A stretch of 64,000 bases of DNA. Source: Flavobacteriaceae bacterium. Lineage in GTDB: Bacteria; Bacteroidota; Bacteroidia; Flavobacteriales; Flavobacteriaceae. The notes under the pieces are model-generated. The model was not told the DNA's origin, made no database searches, and saw nothing but the letters and a program-made list of their open reading frames with translations. Numbering within the stretch: position 1 is the first letter of the stretch; each line of letters starts with the position of its first letter. The stretch lies in the NCBI GenBank assembly GCA_947491985.1, contig CANLLR010000014.1, forward strand, positions 1 to 64,000, given 5' to 3'. Below are positions 1-9,188 of this stretch, one piece after another. Position numbers and translations under genes: made by a program.

Positions 1-2037
1 CGCATTAGTCAATGTTTCATAATATTCAACCGTTAAACCAGGAGCAGCAATCTCAGCATTTTTTGTCTGTAAAAAAAACAAACACGACAAACCATCGTTG
101 TTGTCATCACAAACTTGGTAAGGTGTCGGTGTGTTGATTACGGGTGGAGTAGTAAAATTAACGGTTGCAACACTAAAATCATTCAAACAAGGAGCAACAG
201 CATTTAAGGTATACGTAAATGTGCTTGAAGTAACCCCCGGAGATGGAATGAATGTTCCCGCCGCCGAATTAAAAGTACCTCCACTTCCCGTGGTTTGTGT
301 CCATGTTCCGCCTATTTGCGCTCCGCTAATTACAGTGGCTAAATTAATTAAAGCCGTACTAGAATCACAAACAGTAATAGTTCCATCGGAACCAGCATTA
401 GGCTGAGTATTAATAGTTACAGTAGCTGTACTAGTATCCGTATTACATGGAGCAATTCCGTTTACAGTATAAGTAAAAGTACTAGTTGTTGCTCCAGCAA
501 CAGGGGTAAATATTCCCGTAGTAGTATTAAAACTACCACCTGTACCTGTAGACTGCACCCATATTCCTCCGGTTTGTTGACCTGTGATTAATGTGTTTAA
601 ATCAATAGGTGTAGTATTGGAGCCACATATTGAAACACTACCGTCTGTACCTGCATTAGGTGAATTATTTACTGTGACTATAATTTCTTCAAAATCTCTA
701 CATGAAACATCAACAGGGGTTGGATTTATTATTGCATACACATAATACGTTGCAGGAACATTAGGAAGAGAAGTCGGGCTTCCTAAAACTGGAGGGTTAA
801 AAGTAGCTATACCTCCTGCAGGTGTTACCGTAGTAAGTACTGTTCCTCCAATATACATTGAAGTACCAGTTTGTTGTGTAGTGAAATATACAAACGACAT
901 AGAATTTGCTGCAGTAGCGGTTGTAGTGGCAGTTAATGTGGTAGGGTCTCCACCAGCACATACCGTCTGAGTACCAGTATTTGCCGTGACAGATTCACAA
1001 CAATTTATTAATGACAAAGTAAATGAAGTTGTATAAACACATGCAGCGCCATCCTCGATACTGACATAAATAGTTTGCCCATTTGTAGCTCCTGCATAAG
1101 CTGAAGGATTTCCAATTAAATTACCTCCCGCCGATCCGTCATTTGCAGAAAGTTGTGTGGTATGATAATCAATAAGTAAAGAACCATTACCATTTTGAAT
1201 GATGGGTGTATTTTGAGTTAAATTGACCGCTGTAGCAGGCAAACAAAAAGTTAATGGACTTGTGGGCGTTCCTAAATTTGGAACAGGAGATATTGTATAT
1301 GTAGCAGATGCTGTTGCATTTGCAACACAACCAGGTTTATTTATAACTACAGTATAAGTAGCTGGTTGATTAACTGTAATAGTTTGCGTGTTTCCAGCAA
1401 TTGGACCTGTCACAGATGAACTCCACTGATACGTTGTAGCACCAGCAATAGTTGCTGTTAAAGTCGCATTTGAACCTGCACAAAAAACACCACCTCCATT
1501 AACTGCAAGAGGACATACAATATTACAATCTGTTGCACCCGCACCAGAAACTCCAGCGTTTGTTTGAGTAACTGTAATATTACCTGGTTGTCCACTAAAA
1601 TTCGTTAACAATACTACATATATTTGTCCTACAACTGCATTGGGTATAGAAAAATTCTCAACTGCTGCAGCCGAAAAACTACAACTAAGACTCGTTGCCG
1701 GATTTAAATTTGCTGGTCCACAAACAGGAGTACTAAAAGGACCCCAAATAATATAATCTACATCTATTGGATTACCAGTATTCGAGGTTTGACTAATTTG
1801 AAAATTAATAGGACCTGATATGCCTATTTGCATATAAAACCATGCTGGATTGGGTTGAGAGAATAAACACTCATAATTAATACCTGTCTCGGAAGTTGTA
1901 CCAGTAGAATTTTGAAAAGTAAGCGCGGCACCTCCAGCACAAAATGGTGTCGAATTAGCACAATTTGCACCTTGTCCATATATAATATTTAGTGAAATTA
2001 AATTAAAAAGAACCAGTAGAAAGTATATTTTTCTCAT
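1..2037 (-). CDS. Large secreted repeat protein, probable T9SS cargo (C-terminus beyond window)
   Basis: The frame is open from the ATG at 2037 to base 1, giving 679 residues with the C-terminus missing. The first 23 or so residues (MRKIYFLLVLFNLISL, then ending IYGQG) form a signal peptide. The mature part is rich in Thr, Asn, Gly and paired Cys. It begins with a domain containing FCAGGA and a WFYMQIG stretch, followed by Ig/PKD-like modules. Two clear tandem repeats of about 84 residues, each with PNAG(T/S)DG, IWVQ or TWTQ, FTYT and APC motifs, lie at about 665-413 and 412-161. The segment YQVCDDNNDG near the edge is typical of flavobacterial proteins that end in a gliding-associated C-terminal domain. 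Surface export by T9SS is inferred from this style, because the sorting domain itself is outside the window. The ligand is unknown. Confidence 0.8.
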   Translation of the reverse strand, partial: MRKIYFLLVLFNLISLNIIYGQGANCANSTPFCAGGAALTFQNSTGTTSETGINYECLFSQPNPAWFYMQIGISGPINFQISQTSNTGNPIDVDYIIWGPFSTPVCGPANLNPATSLSCSFSAAAVENFSIPNAVVGQIYVVLLTNFSGQPGNITVTQTNAGVSGAGATDCNIVCPLAVNGGGVFCAGSNATLTATIAGATTYQWSSSVTGPIAGNTQTITVNQPATYTVVINKPGCVANATASATYTISPVPNLGTPTSPLTFCLPATAVNLTQNTPIIQNGNGSLLIDYHTTQLSANDGSAGGNLIGNPSAYAGATNGQTIYVSIEDGAACVYTTSFTLSLINCCESVTANTGTQTVCAGGDPTTLTATTTATAANSMSFVYFTTQQTGTSMYIGGTVLTTVTPAGGIATFNPPVLGSPTSLPNVPATYYVYAIINPTPVDVSCRDFEEIIVTVNNSPNAGTDGSVSICGSNTTPIDLNTLITGQQTGGIWVQSTGTGGSFNTTTGIFTPVAGATTSTFTYTVNGIAPCNTDTSTATVTINTQPNAGSDGTITVCDSSTALINLATVISGAQIGGTWTQTTGSGGTFNSAAGTFIPSPGVTSSTFTYTLNAVAPCLNDFSVATVNFTTPPVINTPTPYQVCDDNNDGLSCLFFLQTKNAEIAAPGLTVEYYETLTNA

Positions 2038-2123
2038 TATTTTTCAAGTTTTAAGAGGCGAAATTTACATAAAAATAATATAATTTTATCTTAATTTTTT
2101 TATTTTTTTCAAATCTTTTAAAC

Positions 2124-2157
2124 TTGTGTAAATACTAAAATAATATATTTATCTTTG
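2124..2157 (+). promoter_or_regulatory. Bacteroidota-type promoter for folE
   Basis: TTG at 2124-2126 and TATCTTTG at 2150-2157 are separated by 23 bases, which fits TTG-N(17-23)-TAnnTTTG. The box ends 37 bases before the folE ATG and probably serves the folE-cysS-yidD group. Confidence 0.6.
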
Positions 2158-2194
2158 CACTACGCTTCAAAACCATATTTTTTATACAATTACA

Positions 2195-2866
2195 ATGATA
2201 AATAAAGACGAATATACTGACGAAATTGGTGATAATCATAGTTCTTCAAATTTTGAAAACCCAATACGAACCGATGCCTTTGAAGTGAATGATGACATAA
2301 AAATTGAATTAATTAAAAAGGACGTTGAAAACATTCTTTTAACATTAGGAATGGACTTGTCGGACGATAGCTTAAAAGGAACTCCAAACCGAGTGGCAAA
2401 AATGTTTGTCAAAGAAATTTTTGGCGGTTTAAATCCACAAAAAAAGCCAAGTTCGTCTACTTTTGAAAACAAATATAAGTATGGCGAAATGTTAGTTGAA
2501 AAAAACATTACCCTCTACTCTACTTGTGAACATCATTTATTGCCTATTGTTGGAAAAGTACATGTAGCTTACATTTCAAAAGGAACTGTTATAGGCTTAT
2601 CTAAAATGAATCGAATTGTCGATTACTTTGCTCGTAGACCGCAAGTTCAAGAACGTTTAACCATCCAAATAGTTAAAGAACTGCAAAAAGTTTTAAATAC
2701 CGATGACGTAGCTTGTATCATAGATGCCAAACATTTGTGTGTAAATTCGCGTGGGATTAGAGATATCGAAAGTAGTACCGTAACTTCCGAATTTGGTGGT
2801 ACCTTTAAAAATGAGTTTACACGTCGTGAATTTTTAGATTACATTAAATTAGATACTAAGTTTTAA
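2195..2866 (+). CDS. folE: GTP cyclohydrolase I
   Basis: It converts GTP to 7,8-dihydroneopterin triphosphate, the first step of folate and pterin synthesis, in the cytoplasm. The 223 residues match the family length. Zinc ligands are visible as Cys111 and His114 (CEHH) and Cys182 (HLCVNSRG). The core includes GTPNRVAKM near 63-70 and RPQVQERLT near 148-156. The first 35 or so residues are a poorly conserved polar extension. It is followed after 20 bases by cysS and is probably cotranscribed with it from the promoter at 2124-2157. Identity is secure. Confidence 0.96.
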   Translation: MINKDEYTDEIGDNHSSSNFENPIRTDAFEVNDDIKIELIKKDVENILLTLGMDLSDDSLKGTPNRVAKMFVKEIFGGLNPQKKPSSSTFENKYKYGEMLVEKNITLYSTCEHHLLPIVGKVHVAYISKGTVIGLSKMNRIVDYFARRPQVQERLTIQIVKELQKVLNTDDVACIIDAKHLCVNSRGIRDIESSTVTSEFGGTFKNEFTRREFLDYIKLDTKF

Positions 2867-2886
2867 TAAATAACAAGCACCACAAC

Positions 2887-4368
2887 ATGTCGCTGTATAA
2901 AAAACAACAAGTCAAAATTTACAATTCGCTTTCAGGTGAGAAAGAACTTTTCCAGCCTATACATGAAGGAAAAATTGGAATGTATGTTTGTGGACCAACA
3001 GTATACAGCAACGTACATCTAGGCAATGTTAGAACCTTTATGAGTTTTGATGTGATTTTTCGCTATTTTTTGCATTTGGGATATAAAACTCGCTATGTTC
3101 GTAACATAACCGATGTTGGTCATATCGTAGATGATGTAGACGATGGAGAAGATAAAATTGCAAAAAAAGCACGTTTAGAGCAATTAGAACCCATGGAAAT
3201 TGTTCAGAAATACACTGTTGATTTTCATACTATCTTATCCAATTATAATTTTTTACCTCCGAGCATCGAACCAACGGCTACTGGGCACATTATTGAACAA
3301 ATTGAAATTGTTAAAGACATCATTGCGAATGGATTTGGCTATGAAGTGAACGGCTCCGTTTATTTTGATGTAGTGAAGTTCAATGAAAATCATTATTACG
3401 GAAAATTAAGTGGCAGAAATATAGAAGACATGCTCACCAATACCCGTGACCTTGACGGACAAAGTGATAAAAAAAATCCACAGGATTTTGCTTTATGGAA
3501 AAAAGCCGAACCAGAACATATTATGCGTTGGCCTTCTCCTTGGGGAATTGGTTTTCCGGGTTGGCATCTTGAATGTACCGCAATGAGCACGAAATATCTC
3601 GGTGAAACATTTGATATTCACGGAGGCGGAATGGATTTGAAATTTCCTCACCACGAATGTGAAATTGCTCAAAACGAAGCTTGTACTGGTCACAGTCCTG
3701 TCAACTTTTGGATGCATGCCAACATGCTCACATTGAACGGAAAGAAGATGGCAAAATCAACAGGAAATAACATTTTGCCTGGCGAAATTTTCAGTGGAGA
3801 AAGTCCGTTTTTAAGTAAAGCATTCTCTCCCAATGTAGCACGCTTTTTCATGCTACAAGCTCATTATAGAAGCATTTTAGATTTTTCTAATGAGGCTATT
3901 CTGGCAGCCGAAAAAGGCTTTAATCGATTAATGGAAGGTCTTGCAATTATTCATGAAATAGCAACAAGTACTACTTCCTCTTTAGATATAGCATCATGGA
4001 AACAAAGTTGCTATGATGCAATGAATGACGATTTTAATTCTCCGATTCTCATTGCGCAATTGTTCGAAGGTATTCGTTTTGTGAACGTATTAAACGACAA
4101 ACGCGAGACGATAACTTCTGAAGATTTAGCTACACTTAAGTGTACTCTAGAAAGTTTTATTTTTGACGTATTAGGTATCAAAAATGAAAAAGCAACTACG
4201 GATACATCTGACAAGTTAGATGGAGTAGTTACCATGTTGATAGTAATGCGTGAGGAAGCAAGAGCTATTAAGAATTGGGCATTATCCGATGAAATTAGAG
4301 ACAAATTACTAGCATTAGGAATTCAATTAAAAGATGGAAAAGAAGGCACTTCCTTTAATATGCATTAA
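2887..4368 (+). CDS. cysS: Cysteinyl-tRNA synthetase
   Basis: This class I aminoacyl-tRNA synthetase charges tRNA-Cys in the cytoplasm. The 493 residues are normal length. Motifs are the HIGH-type HLGN at 44-47, the zinc-binding region starting at Cys35 (YVCGPTVYS), [21 protein letters not shown], and a KMAKS form of KMSKS at 287-291. The C-terminal third contains the helical DALR-type domain. It lies between folE and yidD with short gaps (20 and 6 bases), so an operon is likely. Confidence 0.97.
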   Translation: MSLYKKQQVKIYNSLSGEKELFQPIHEGKIGMYVCGPTVYSNVHLGNVRTFMSFDVIFRYFLHLGYKTRYVRNITDVGHIVDDVDDGEDKIAKKARLEQLEPMEIVQKYTVDFHTILSNYNFLPPSIEPTATGHIIEQIEIVKDIIANGFGYEVNGSVYFDVVKFNENHYYGKLSGRNIEDMLTNTRDLDGQSDKKNPQDFALWKKAEPEHIMRWPSPWGIGFPGWHLECTAMSTKYLGETFDIHGGGMDLKFPHHECEIAQNEACTGHSPVNFWMHANMLTLNGKKMAKSTGNNILPGEIFSGESPFLSKAFSPNVARFFMLQAHYRSILDFSNEAILAAEKGFNRLMEGLAIIHEIATSTTSSLDIASWKQSCYDAMNDDFNSPILIAQLFEGIRFVNVLNDKRETITSEDLATLKCTLESFIFDVLGIKNEKATTDTSDKLDGVVTMLIVMREEARAIKNWALSDEIRDKLLALGIQLKDGKEGTSFNMH

Positions 4369-4374
4369 TTTTAT

Positions 4375-4626
4375 ATGCTCAAAAAAATAGCCATTGCCCC
4401 TTTTTTATTTCTTATACGTTTTTATCAAACGGCAATATCACCATTTACACCCTCATCATGTAGGTTTGAACCCACTTGTTCGCATTATTTTATAGAGGCT
4501 TTAAAAATTCATGGCTTACTCTACGGAACCTATTTAGGCACAAAACGCATATTGAGTTGCCACCCATGGGGAAAAACGGGCTACGATCCTGTTCCACAAA
4601 AAAAATCACTCATAAATAAAGTATAA
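4375..4626 (+). CDS. yidD: Membrane protein insertion efficiency factor YidD
   Basis: This small protein of 83 residues assists YidC-dependent membrane insertion at the inner membrane. The family core is easy to read: [26 protein letters not shown] and [12 protein letters not shown], with the three conserved cysteines and an amphipathic N-terminus. It starts 6 bases after the cysS stop. In many bacteria yidD sits beside rnpA and yidC. Here it is coupled to cysS and lgt, and I see no partner genes for insertion nearby. Confidence 0.95.
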   Translation: MLKKIAIAPFLFLIRFYQTAISPFTPSSCRFEPTCSHYFIEALKIHGLLYGTYLGTKRILSCHPWGKTGYDPVPQKKSLINKV

Positions 4627-4653
4627 TACGCTCCAATATTCTATTACTTTTAT

Positions 4654-4661
4654 TATTTTTG
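4654..4661 (+). promoter_or_regulatory. Possible -7 box upstream of lgt
   Basis: TATTTTTG matches TAnnTTTG and lies 23 bases before the lgt ATG. No TTG is seen at the expected distance upstream, so this is only a possible internal promoter. Confidence 0.3.
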
Positions 4662-4684
4662 AATTAACTTAATCTGCGTTTATT

Positions 4685-5629
4685 ATGATTTGGAATCCCT
4701 CTGAAGGTTTACACTTAGGATTCATTACCCTTCGAATTTATAGCTTGATGTTTGTACTGGCTTTTGGAATAGGTTGGTATTTAATGAAGAAAATATTTAT
4801 TAAAGAAAACGAATCCTTAGACAAATTGGACAGTTTATTTATATGGACCGTTTTAGCTACTTTAATAGGTGCACGATTGGGACATGTGTTTTTTTATGAT
4901 TGGGAATATTTTAGAAACCACCCAGCAGAAATATTACTACCTTTTCGATTTGAACCCGAATTTGAATTTACAGGTTTTCAAGGTTTAGCGAGCCATGGAG
5001 CAGCAATTGGTATCATCATAGCCATGTTTTATTACAGCAACAAAATAATCAAAAGACCACTATTATGGGTTTTAGATAGAGTAGTTATTCCGGTTTCATT
5101 AGGTGCTATTTTTGTTCGGATTGGCAACTTCTTCAACTCGGAAATTGTGGGTAACATTACCCAATCAGATTTTGGAATCCGTTTTGTAAGAGATAAATTT
5201 TCTGCCAGCGATGTAATGAATATTACTAAAATCGACAATGTTAATCAGGCATATAATGCCTTGGTCACCGACCCAAAATATGCCGAATATTTGCAACAAG
5301 TTCCATTAAAACATCCAACGCAATTGTACGAAGCCTTTTTTTACATCTTCGTTTTTGCTATTTTATGGTTGTTGTATTGGAAAACGAATTATAAAGAAAA
5401 ACACGGATTGATATTTGGGTTCTTTTTAGTAATGCTATGGACCGTACGTTTCTTTGTTGAAAATCTAAAAGAAAGCCAAGGTGGAATTGAAGAATCATTA
5501 GGTTTATTTACAACTGGACAATGGTTGAGTATTCCTTTTATATTTGTGGGAGTCGTATTTATTTTTCTTGCCGAAAAACCTTTACCTAAAGATTTATTCA
5601 AAGACAGCGACCCCAATAAGTTATTTTAA
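4685..5629 (+). CDS. lgt: Prolipoprotein diacylglyceryl transferase
   Basis: This inner-membrane enzyme transfers diacylglyceryl from phosphatidylglycerol to the lipobox Cys of prolipoproteins. It has 314 residues with about seven hydrophobic segments. Signature parts are GARLGHVFFYDWEYF, the conserved His in GLASHGAAIG, RIGNFFNSEIVG and HPTQLYEA. An internal stretch around 180-205 (ITKIDNVNQAYNALV) is a periplasmic loop longer than in E. coli and common in Bacteroidota. A terminator follows at 5651-5685. Confidence 0.96.
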   Translation: MIWNPSEGLHLGFITLRIYSLMFVLAFGIGWYLMKKIFIKENESLDKLDSLFIWTVLATLIGARLGHVFFYDWEYFRNHPAEILLPFRFEPEFEFTGFQGLASHGAAIGIIIAMFYYSNKIIKRPLLWVLDRVVIPVSLGAIFVRIGNFFNSEIVGNITQSDFGIRFVRDKFSASDVMNITKIDNVNQAYNALVTDPKYAEYLQQVPLKHPTQLYEAFFYIFVFAILWLLYWKTNYKEKHGLIFGFFLVMLWTVRFFVENLKESQGGIEESLGLFTTGQWLSIPFIFVGVVFIFLAEKPLPKDLFKDSDPNKLF

Positions 5630-5650
5630 ATAATAAAACATTATAATATC

Positions 5651-5685
5651 AAGCACTGAAAACTTAGTTTTTTGGTGCTTTTTTT
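5651..5685 (+). terminator. Rho-independent terminator after lgt
   Basis: Arms AAGCAC (5651-5656) and GTGCTT (5675-5680) enclose an inner AAAAC/GTTTT pairing, followed by a T run. It closes the folE-cysS-yidD-lgt group. Confidence 0.75.
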
Positions 5686-5699
5686 GTGGTTTGAAATTT

Positions 5700-5934
5700 A
5701 GTAAAGTATCATTTTAGAACATATTTAAGATCTAAAATTGTCATTGCTTCATCTGTTCGCTTCGCTCACGTCTGAGGCACGATGACACGTTAGCTTTGCT
5801 AATATGACCTCGTAATTCTGAATAGAAAAAAATACATCGTTCTTCGAAGATTTCTCTTTACTTGAATTACCATATAGTAATTTCACGGAATACATGTTGC
5901 GACTCCTCGTATGTCGGAATTACAATTTAAATTA
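5700..5934. other. Non-coding spacer with degenerate repeat-like sequence
   Basis: This is the gap between lgt and secDF, which converge. No ORF is supported. The part at about 5740-5790 (GTCATTGC, TTCGCTTCGCTCACG, GAGGCACGATGAC) resembles decayed intergenic repeat sequence of the CGAGGC...AGCGAAGCG style seen at 52909 and 61943, but the match is weak. Nothing else is seen up to the secDF terminator. Confidence 0.3.
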
Positions 5935-5935
5935 T

Positions 5936-5964
5936 AAAAAAAGCCACACATTACGGTGTGGCTT
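5936..5964 (-). terminator. Rho-independent terminator after secDF
   Basis: A perfect 9-bp stem, AAGCCACAC (5941-5949) with GTGTGGCTT (5956-5964), is followed on the minus strand by seven T (5936-5942 as A on plus). It lies 22 bases past the secDF stop. Confidence 0.85.
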
Positions 5965-5985
5965 AATTGAATTTATAATTATTTA

Positions 5986-8970
5986 TTAGTTAGCATCAGC
6001 ATGTTTCTTTTCAATCGCTTCTTTATCCGCTTTAGACATAGAATCTACTAAAACTGGCGTTGCAATGAATAACGATGAATATGTACCGATGATGATTCCG
6101 ATCAACATTGCGAAGATAAATCCTCTTATTGACTCTCCTCCAAAAATAAACATAATCAATAACACTAAAATCATTGTCAATGAAGTATTCAAAGTTCTAG
6201 ATAATGTTGTATTAATCGACGCATTAACAATTTCTTTAAAATTACCTTTGCTTTTTCCACCTAAGAACTCTCTTACCCTGTCAAATACAATTACCGTATC
6301 GTTCATCGAATAACCAATTACGGTTAAGATAGCCGCGATAAAGTGTTGGTCCATTTCCATGTGGAAAGGAGCATATTTGTAAAACAAAGAGTAAACACCT
6401 AAAACAAATACAACATCATGGAAAACCGCTGCGATTGCTCCTAATGAATATTGCCATTTACGGAAAGAGATTACCAAGTACAAACCAACTACCAACATAG
6501 CGCCTATAACAGCCCAAAACGAGTTGGTTTTAATATCAGCTGAAATGGCAGCACTTACTTTAGAACCTTGTAGAATTCCGAATTGTTTTCCTTCATATAA
6601 GTTCACAAACTTATCATACGAAATGTTATTAAAGTACTTTCCTAGACCGTCATATAATTTTCTATTCACTTCAGTATCTACTTCTGTACCTTCATCTTTG
6701 ATTCGGTATTTTGTAGTGATTTTTAATTGATCTGCATCACCGAAAATTTTTGCTTCTACAGTAGTTCCGAACAATGTTGATAATTCTTCAGCTACTTTAG
6801 ACGACTCAACTGGTTTTTCAAATTTTACTTGGAATGTTCTACCTCCAACAAAATCAACACCTTCATCAAGACCATTAATAAAGAAAATAGACACTAAACT
6901 TACTACTACAACTACTGATGAAAACAAATACGTCCATTTTTTAGCTCCAATAAAATCAAAGTGGAAACCTGTAAACCAATTTTTTGTAGTTGGTGTACAG
7001 AAAGCTAATTTTCTATTTTGAGCAACATCTCTGTCGATGAAAATTCTAGCAATAAAAATAGAAGTAAACAAAGAGGTTACGATACCAATAAGTAAAGTCA
7101 AAGCAAATCCTTGAATTGGACCTGTTCCGAAAATGAACAAAATTGCTCCTGTTAATATGTGGGTAACGTTGGCATCAATGATGGAGCGCATCGCACCTTT
7201 CCAACCGTAAGACGATTTTACAGCATCAGCCAATGAATGACCTTCCCGTAATTCTTCTTTAGCTCTTTCGTAGATAATAATGTTCGCATCCACCGCAGTT
7301 CCTAGTGTTAAAACGATACCGGCGATACCTGGTAAAGTAAGTACAAATCCGAAACTTGCCATTACTCCAAATAAGAACAATAAGTTCAATAACAAAGCTA
7401 CATTAGCGTACCAACCAGCTCTACCGTAATAGAATACCATCCATAAACAAACTAATAAGAAACCTACTATAGAAGAAGTCATACCTGCATCGATTGCTTT
7501 TTGACCCAATGAAGGCCCAACAATTTCTGATTGTACAATTTCTGCAGCAGCTGGCAATTTACCGGCTCTTAATACGTTCGATAAATCTTTTGTTTCAGCA
7601 ACATCAAAATTACCTGTAATTTCAGATCTTCCTCCAGCAATTGGTCCAGAACTTACACCTGGAGCTGAATACACAACATCATCTAAAGCGATAGCGATGA
7701 AACTTTTTTGTGTAAAAGCATTTCCTGTTAGTTCTTCCCATTTTTTCGCGCCTTGACCGTTCATTTGCATAGAAACAGCAGGCTTACCTGATTGGTCAAA
7801 CGTATCTCTAGCATCTGTAATCACACCGCCACTTAAAGGCGCTTTGTTATCACGGTTACTTTTTAATGCATATAAATCGTAAGTTACAGAAACTTTTTTC
7901 GTTTTTTCGTCAGTTACTTCATTTGGTTTACCCCAAACAAATTTTGCAAAACGCATATCTCCTGGAAGTAAAGCACGAATAGCAGGTCTGTTCAAATATT
8001 CAGTAACGATATCTTTGTCTTTTGAACCAACAGTTCCTAAAATTGGACCACCGCCTGGATTTACAAATTTTTCAAACAAAGGATTAGCTCCTTTTTTTGT
8101 TTCAGTTGAATCCTTTTTGGTATCAGTCAATAATTTATTTAACGTATCGGTTACAGCAGTTTTAATTTCTTTAGTAGCAACTGTTTTTTCAGTTAATTTC
8201 AAAGCGTCGTTGGCATCGTTCAAAAACTTACCTAAATCTTCAGCTTTGTAGGTTTCCCAAAACTCTAAAAGTGCAGTTCCAGATAATAATTTTTTTACAC
8301 GGTCTACATCTTTGGCTCCAGGTAATTCAACTAAAATACGACCTGTTTGACCTAATTTTACTAAGTTAGGTTGCGTCACCCCAAATTTATCGATACGTTT
8401 TCTTAGTACTTCAAAAGCACTTTCTACCGATTCGTCAACTTTTTGACGGATTACTTTTTTAGCTTGATCATCAGTCATTTTAAAGTCGATTTGACCTTCC
8501 ATGCTACGATTAGCAAAAATGTCTGGTGAAGCAAGTTTTACAGTAGTTCCGTTTGAAACTTTAGCAAATTCAACAAAAAAAGCATCCAAATAGGATTGGT
8601 TACCTTGTTGATTCGTTTTAGCATCTTCTAGGGCTTTATTAAAAACTGGATTTTTAGTATTGTTAGCCAATCCTTTCAATACATCTTTTACAGAAATTTG
8701 AAGGATAACGTTAATACCTCCTTCAAGGTCAAGACCTCTGTTAATTTGTTTTGATAAAACTTCTTCGAAAGTAAAATTGGTAATTCCTATGTCATAGACT
8801 TTTTCTTTACTAATAGAGTCTAAATATTTTACCTCTTTGATGGTATTCCCGCCTGCAAATGCTTTTGCATCGCTTTTTACTTTATTGGATACAACGGTAA
8901 ATGTAAGTTGGTAAATACTTACCAAAGCAAAAATGATTGCGAAAAATTTAATAAGTCCTTTATTCTGCAT
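5986..8970 (-). CDS. secDF: Fused protein translocase subunits SecD-SecF
   Basis: This inner-membrane protein uses the proton gradient to drive late steps of Sec-dependent export. At 994 residues it is the single-chain SecDF common in Bacteroidota. The SecD half has an N-terminal membrane helix, GLDLEGG near 80, a large periplasmic P1 region and a six-helix bundle with the TAVDANIIIYERAKEE motif. The SecF half begins near 680 and contains GLDEGVDFVGG and SMNDTVIVFDRVRE. The insertion of about 100 residues around 235-350 (NDALKLTEK, TETKKGANP) is long compared with E. coli SecD. A promoter and 5' hairpin are visible upstream. Confidence 0.96.
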   Translation of the reverse strand: MQNKGLIKFFAIIFALVSIYQLTFTVVSNKVKSDAKAFAGGNTIKEVKYLDSISKEKVYDIGITNFTFEEVLSKQINRGLDLEGGINVILQISVKDVLKGLANNTKNPVFNKALEDAKTNQQGNQSYLDAFFVEFAKVSNGTTVKLASPDIFANRSMEGQIDFKMTDDQAKKVIRQKVDESVESAFEVLRKRIDKFGVTQPNLVKLGQTGRILVELPGAKDVDRVKKLLSGTALLEFWETYKAEDLGKFLNDANDALKLTEKTVATKEIKTAVTDTLNKLLTDTKKDSTETKKGANPLFEKFVNPGGGPILGTVGSKDKDIVTEYLNRPAIRALLPGDMRFAKFVWGKPNEVTDEKTKKVSVTYDLYALKSNRDNKAPLSGGVITDARDTFDQSGKPAVSMQMNGQGAKKWEELTGNAFTQKSFIAIALDDVVYSAPGVSSGPIAGGRSEITGNFDVAETKDLSNVLRAGKLPAAAEIVQSEIVGPSLGQKAIDAGMTSSIVGFLLVCLWMVFYYGRAGWYANVALLLNLLFLFGVMASFGFVLTLPGIAGIVLTLGTAVDANIIIYERAKEELREGHSLADAVKSSYGWKGAMRSIIDANVTHILTGAILFIFGTGPIQGFALTLLIGIVTSLFTSIFIARIFIDRDVAQNRKLAFCTPTTKNWFTGFHFDFIGAKKWTYLFSSVVVVVSLVSIFFINGLDEGVDFVGGRTFQVKFEKPVESSKVAEELSTLFGTTVEAKIFGDADQLKITTKYRIKDEGTEVDTEVNRKLYDGLGKYFNNISYDKFVNLYEGKQFGILQGSKVSAAISADIKTNSFWAVIGAMLVVGLYLVISFRKWQYSLGAIAAVFHDVVFVLGVYSLFYKYAPFHMEMDQHFIAAILTVIGYSMNDTVIVFDRVREFLGGKSKGNFKEIVNASINTTLSRTLNTSLTMILVLLIMFIFGGESIRGFIFAMLIGIIIGTYSSLFIATPVLVDSMSKADKEAIEKKHADAN

Positions 8971-9070
8971 TATTACTAGAAATTAATTAATTTTTGATTT
9001 TATTGTTAAATAGCTGTTATTGTGGGTAAATTGTTGATTTTCAAATAAAATCAATTCAAATACCTTACAA

Positions 9071-9088
9071 CACGTTTTTTGAAACGTG
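9071..9088 (-). promoter_or_regulatory. Short perfect hairpin at the 5' end of the secDF transcript
   Basis: CACGTTT (9071-9077) and AAACGTG (9082-9088) form a 7-bp inverted repeat with a 4-base loop, immediately downstream of the -7 box. It would be the first transcribed segment of a leader of about 110 bases. It could be an operator or an mRNA-stabilising hairpin. Confidence 0.4.
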
Positions 9089-9118
9089 CAAATATATAAT
9101 TAACCTAAAGATTAACAA
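9089..9118 (-). promoter_or_regulatory. Bacteroidota-type promoter for secDF
   Basis: On the minus strand TTG (9118-9116) is followed after 19 bases by TATATTTG (9096-9089). This matches the TTG-N19-TAnnTTTG consensus exactly. Confidence 0.65.
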
Positions 9119-9138
9119 ATTATTTAAGTATTATTATC

Positions 9139-9170
9139 AAAAAAAAGACTGCAAAATGTGCAGTCTTTTT
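9139..9170 (-). terminator. Rho-independent terminator after mdh
   Basis: A 12-bp stem, AAAAAGACTGCA (9142-9153) with TGCAGTCTTTTT (9159-9170), has a 5-base loop and T runs on both sides. It lies 19 bases after the mdh stop on the minus strand. Confidence 0.85.
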
Positions 9171-9188
9171 AGATATTATGTCAATTGA

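Noticed and set aside
131..406. Plus-strand ORF of 91 codons
   Set aside because: It is the antisense shadow of the repeat protein at 1-2037. The minus frame is continuous, has a signal peptide and clear repeats, while this one lacks any domain.
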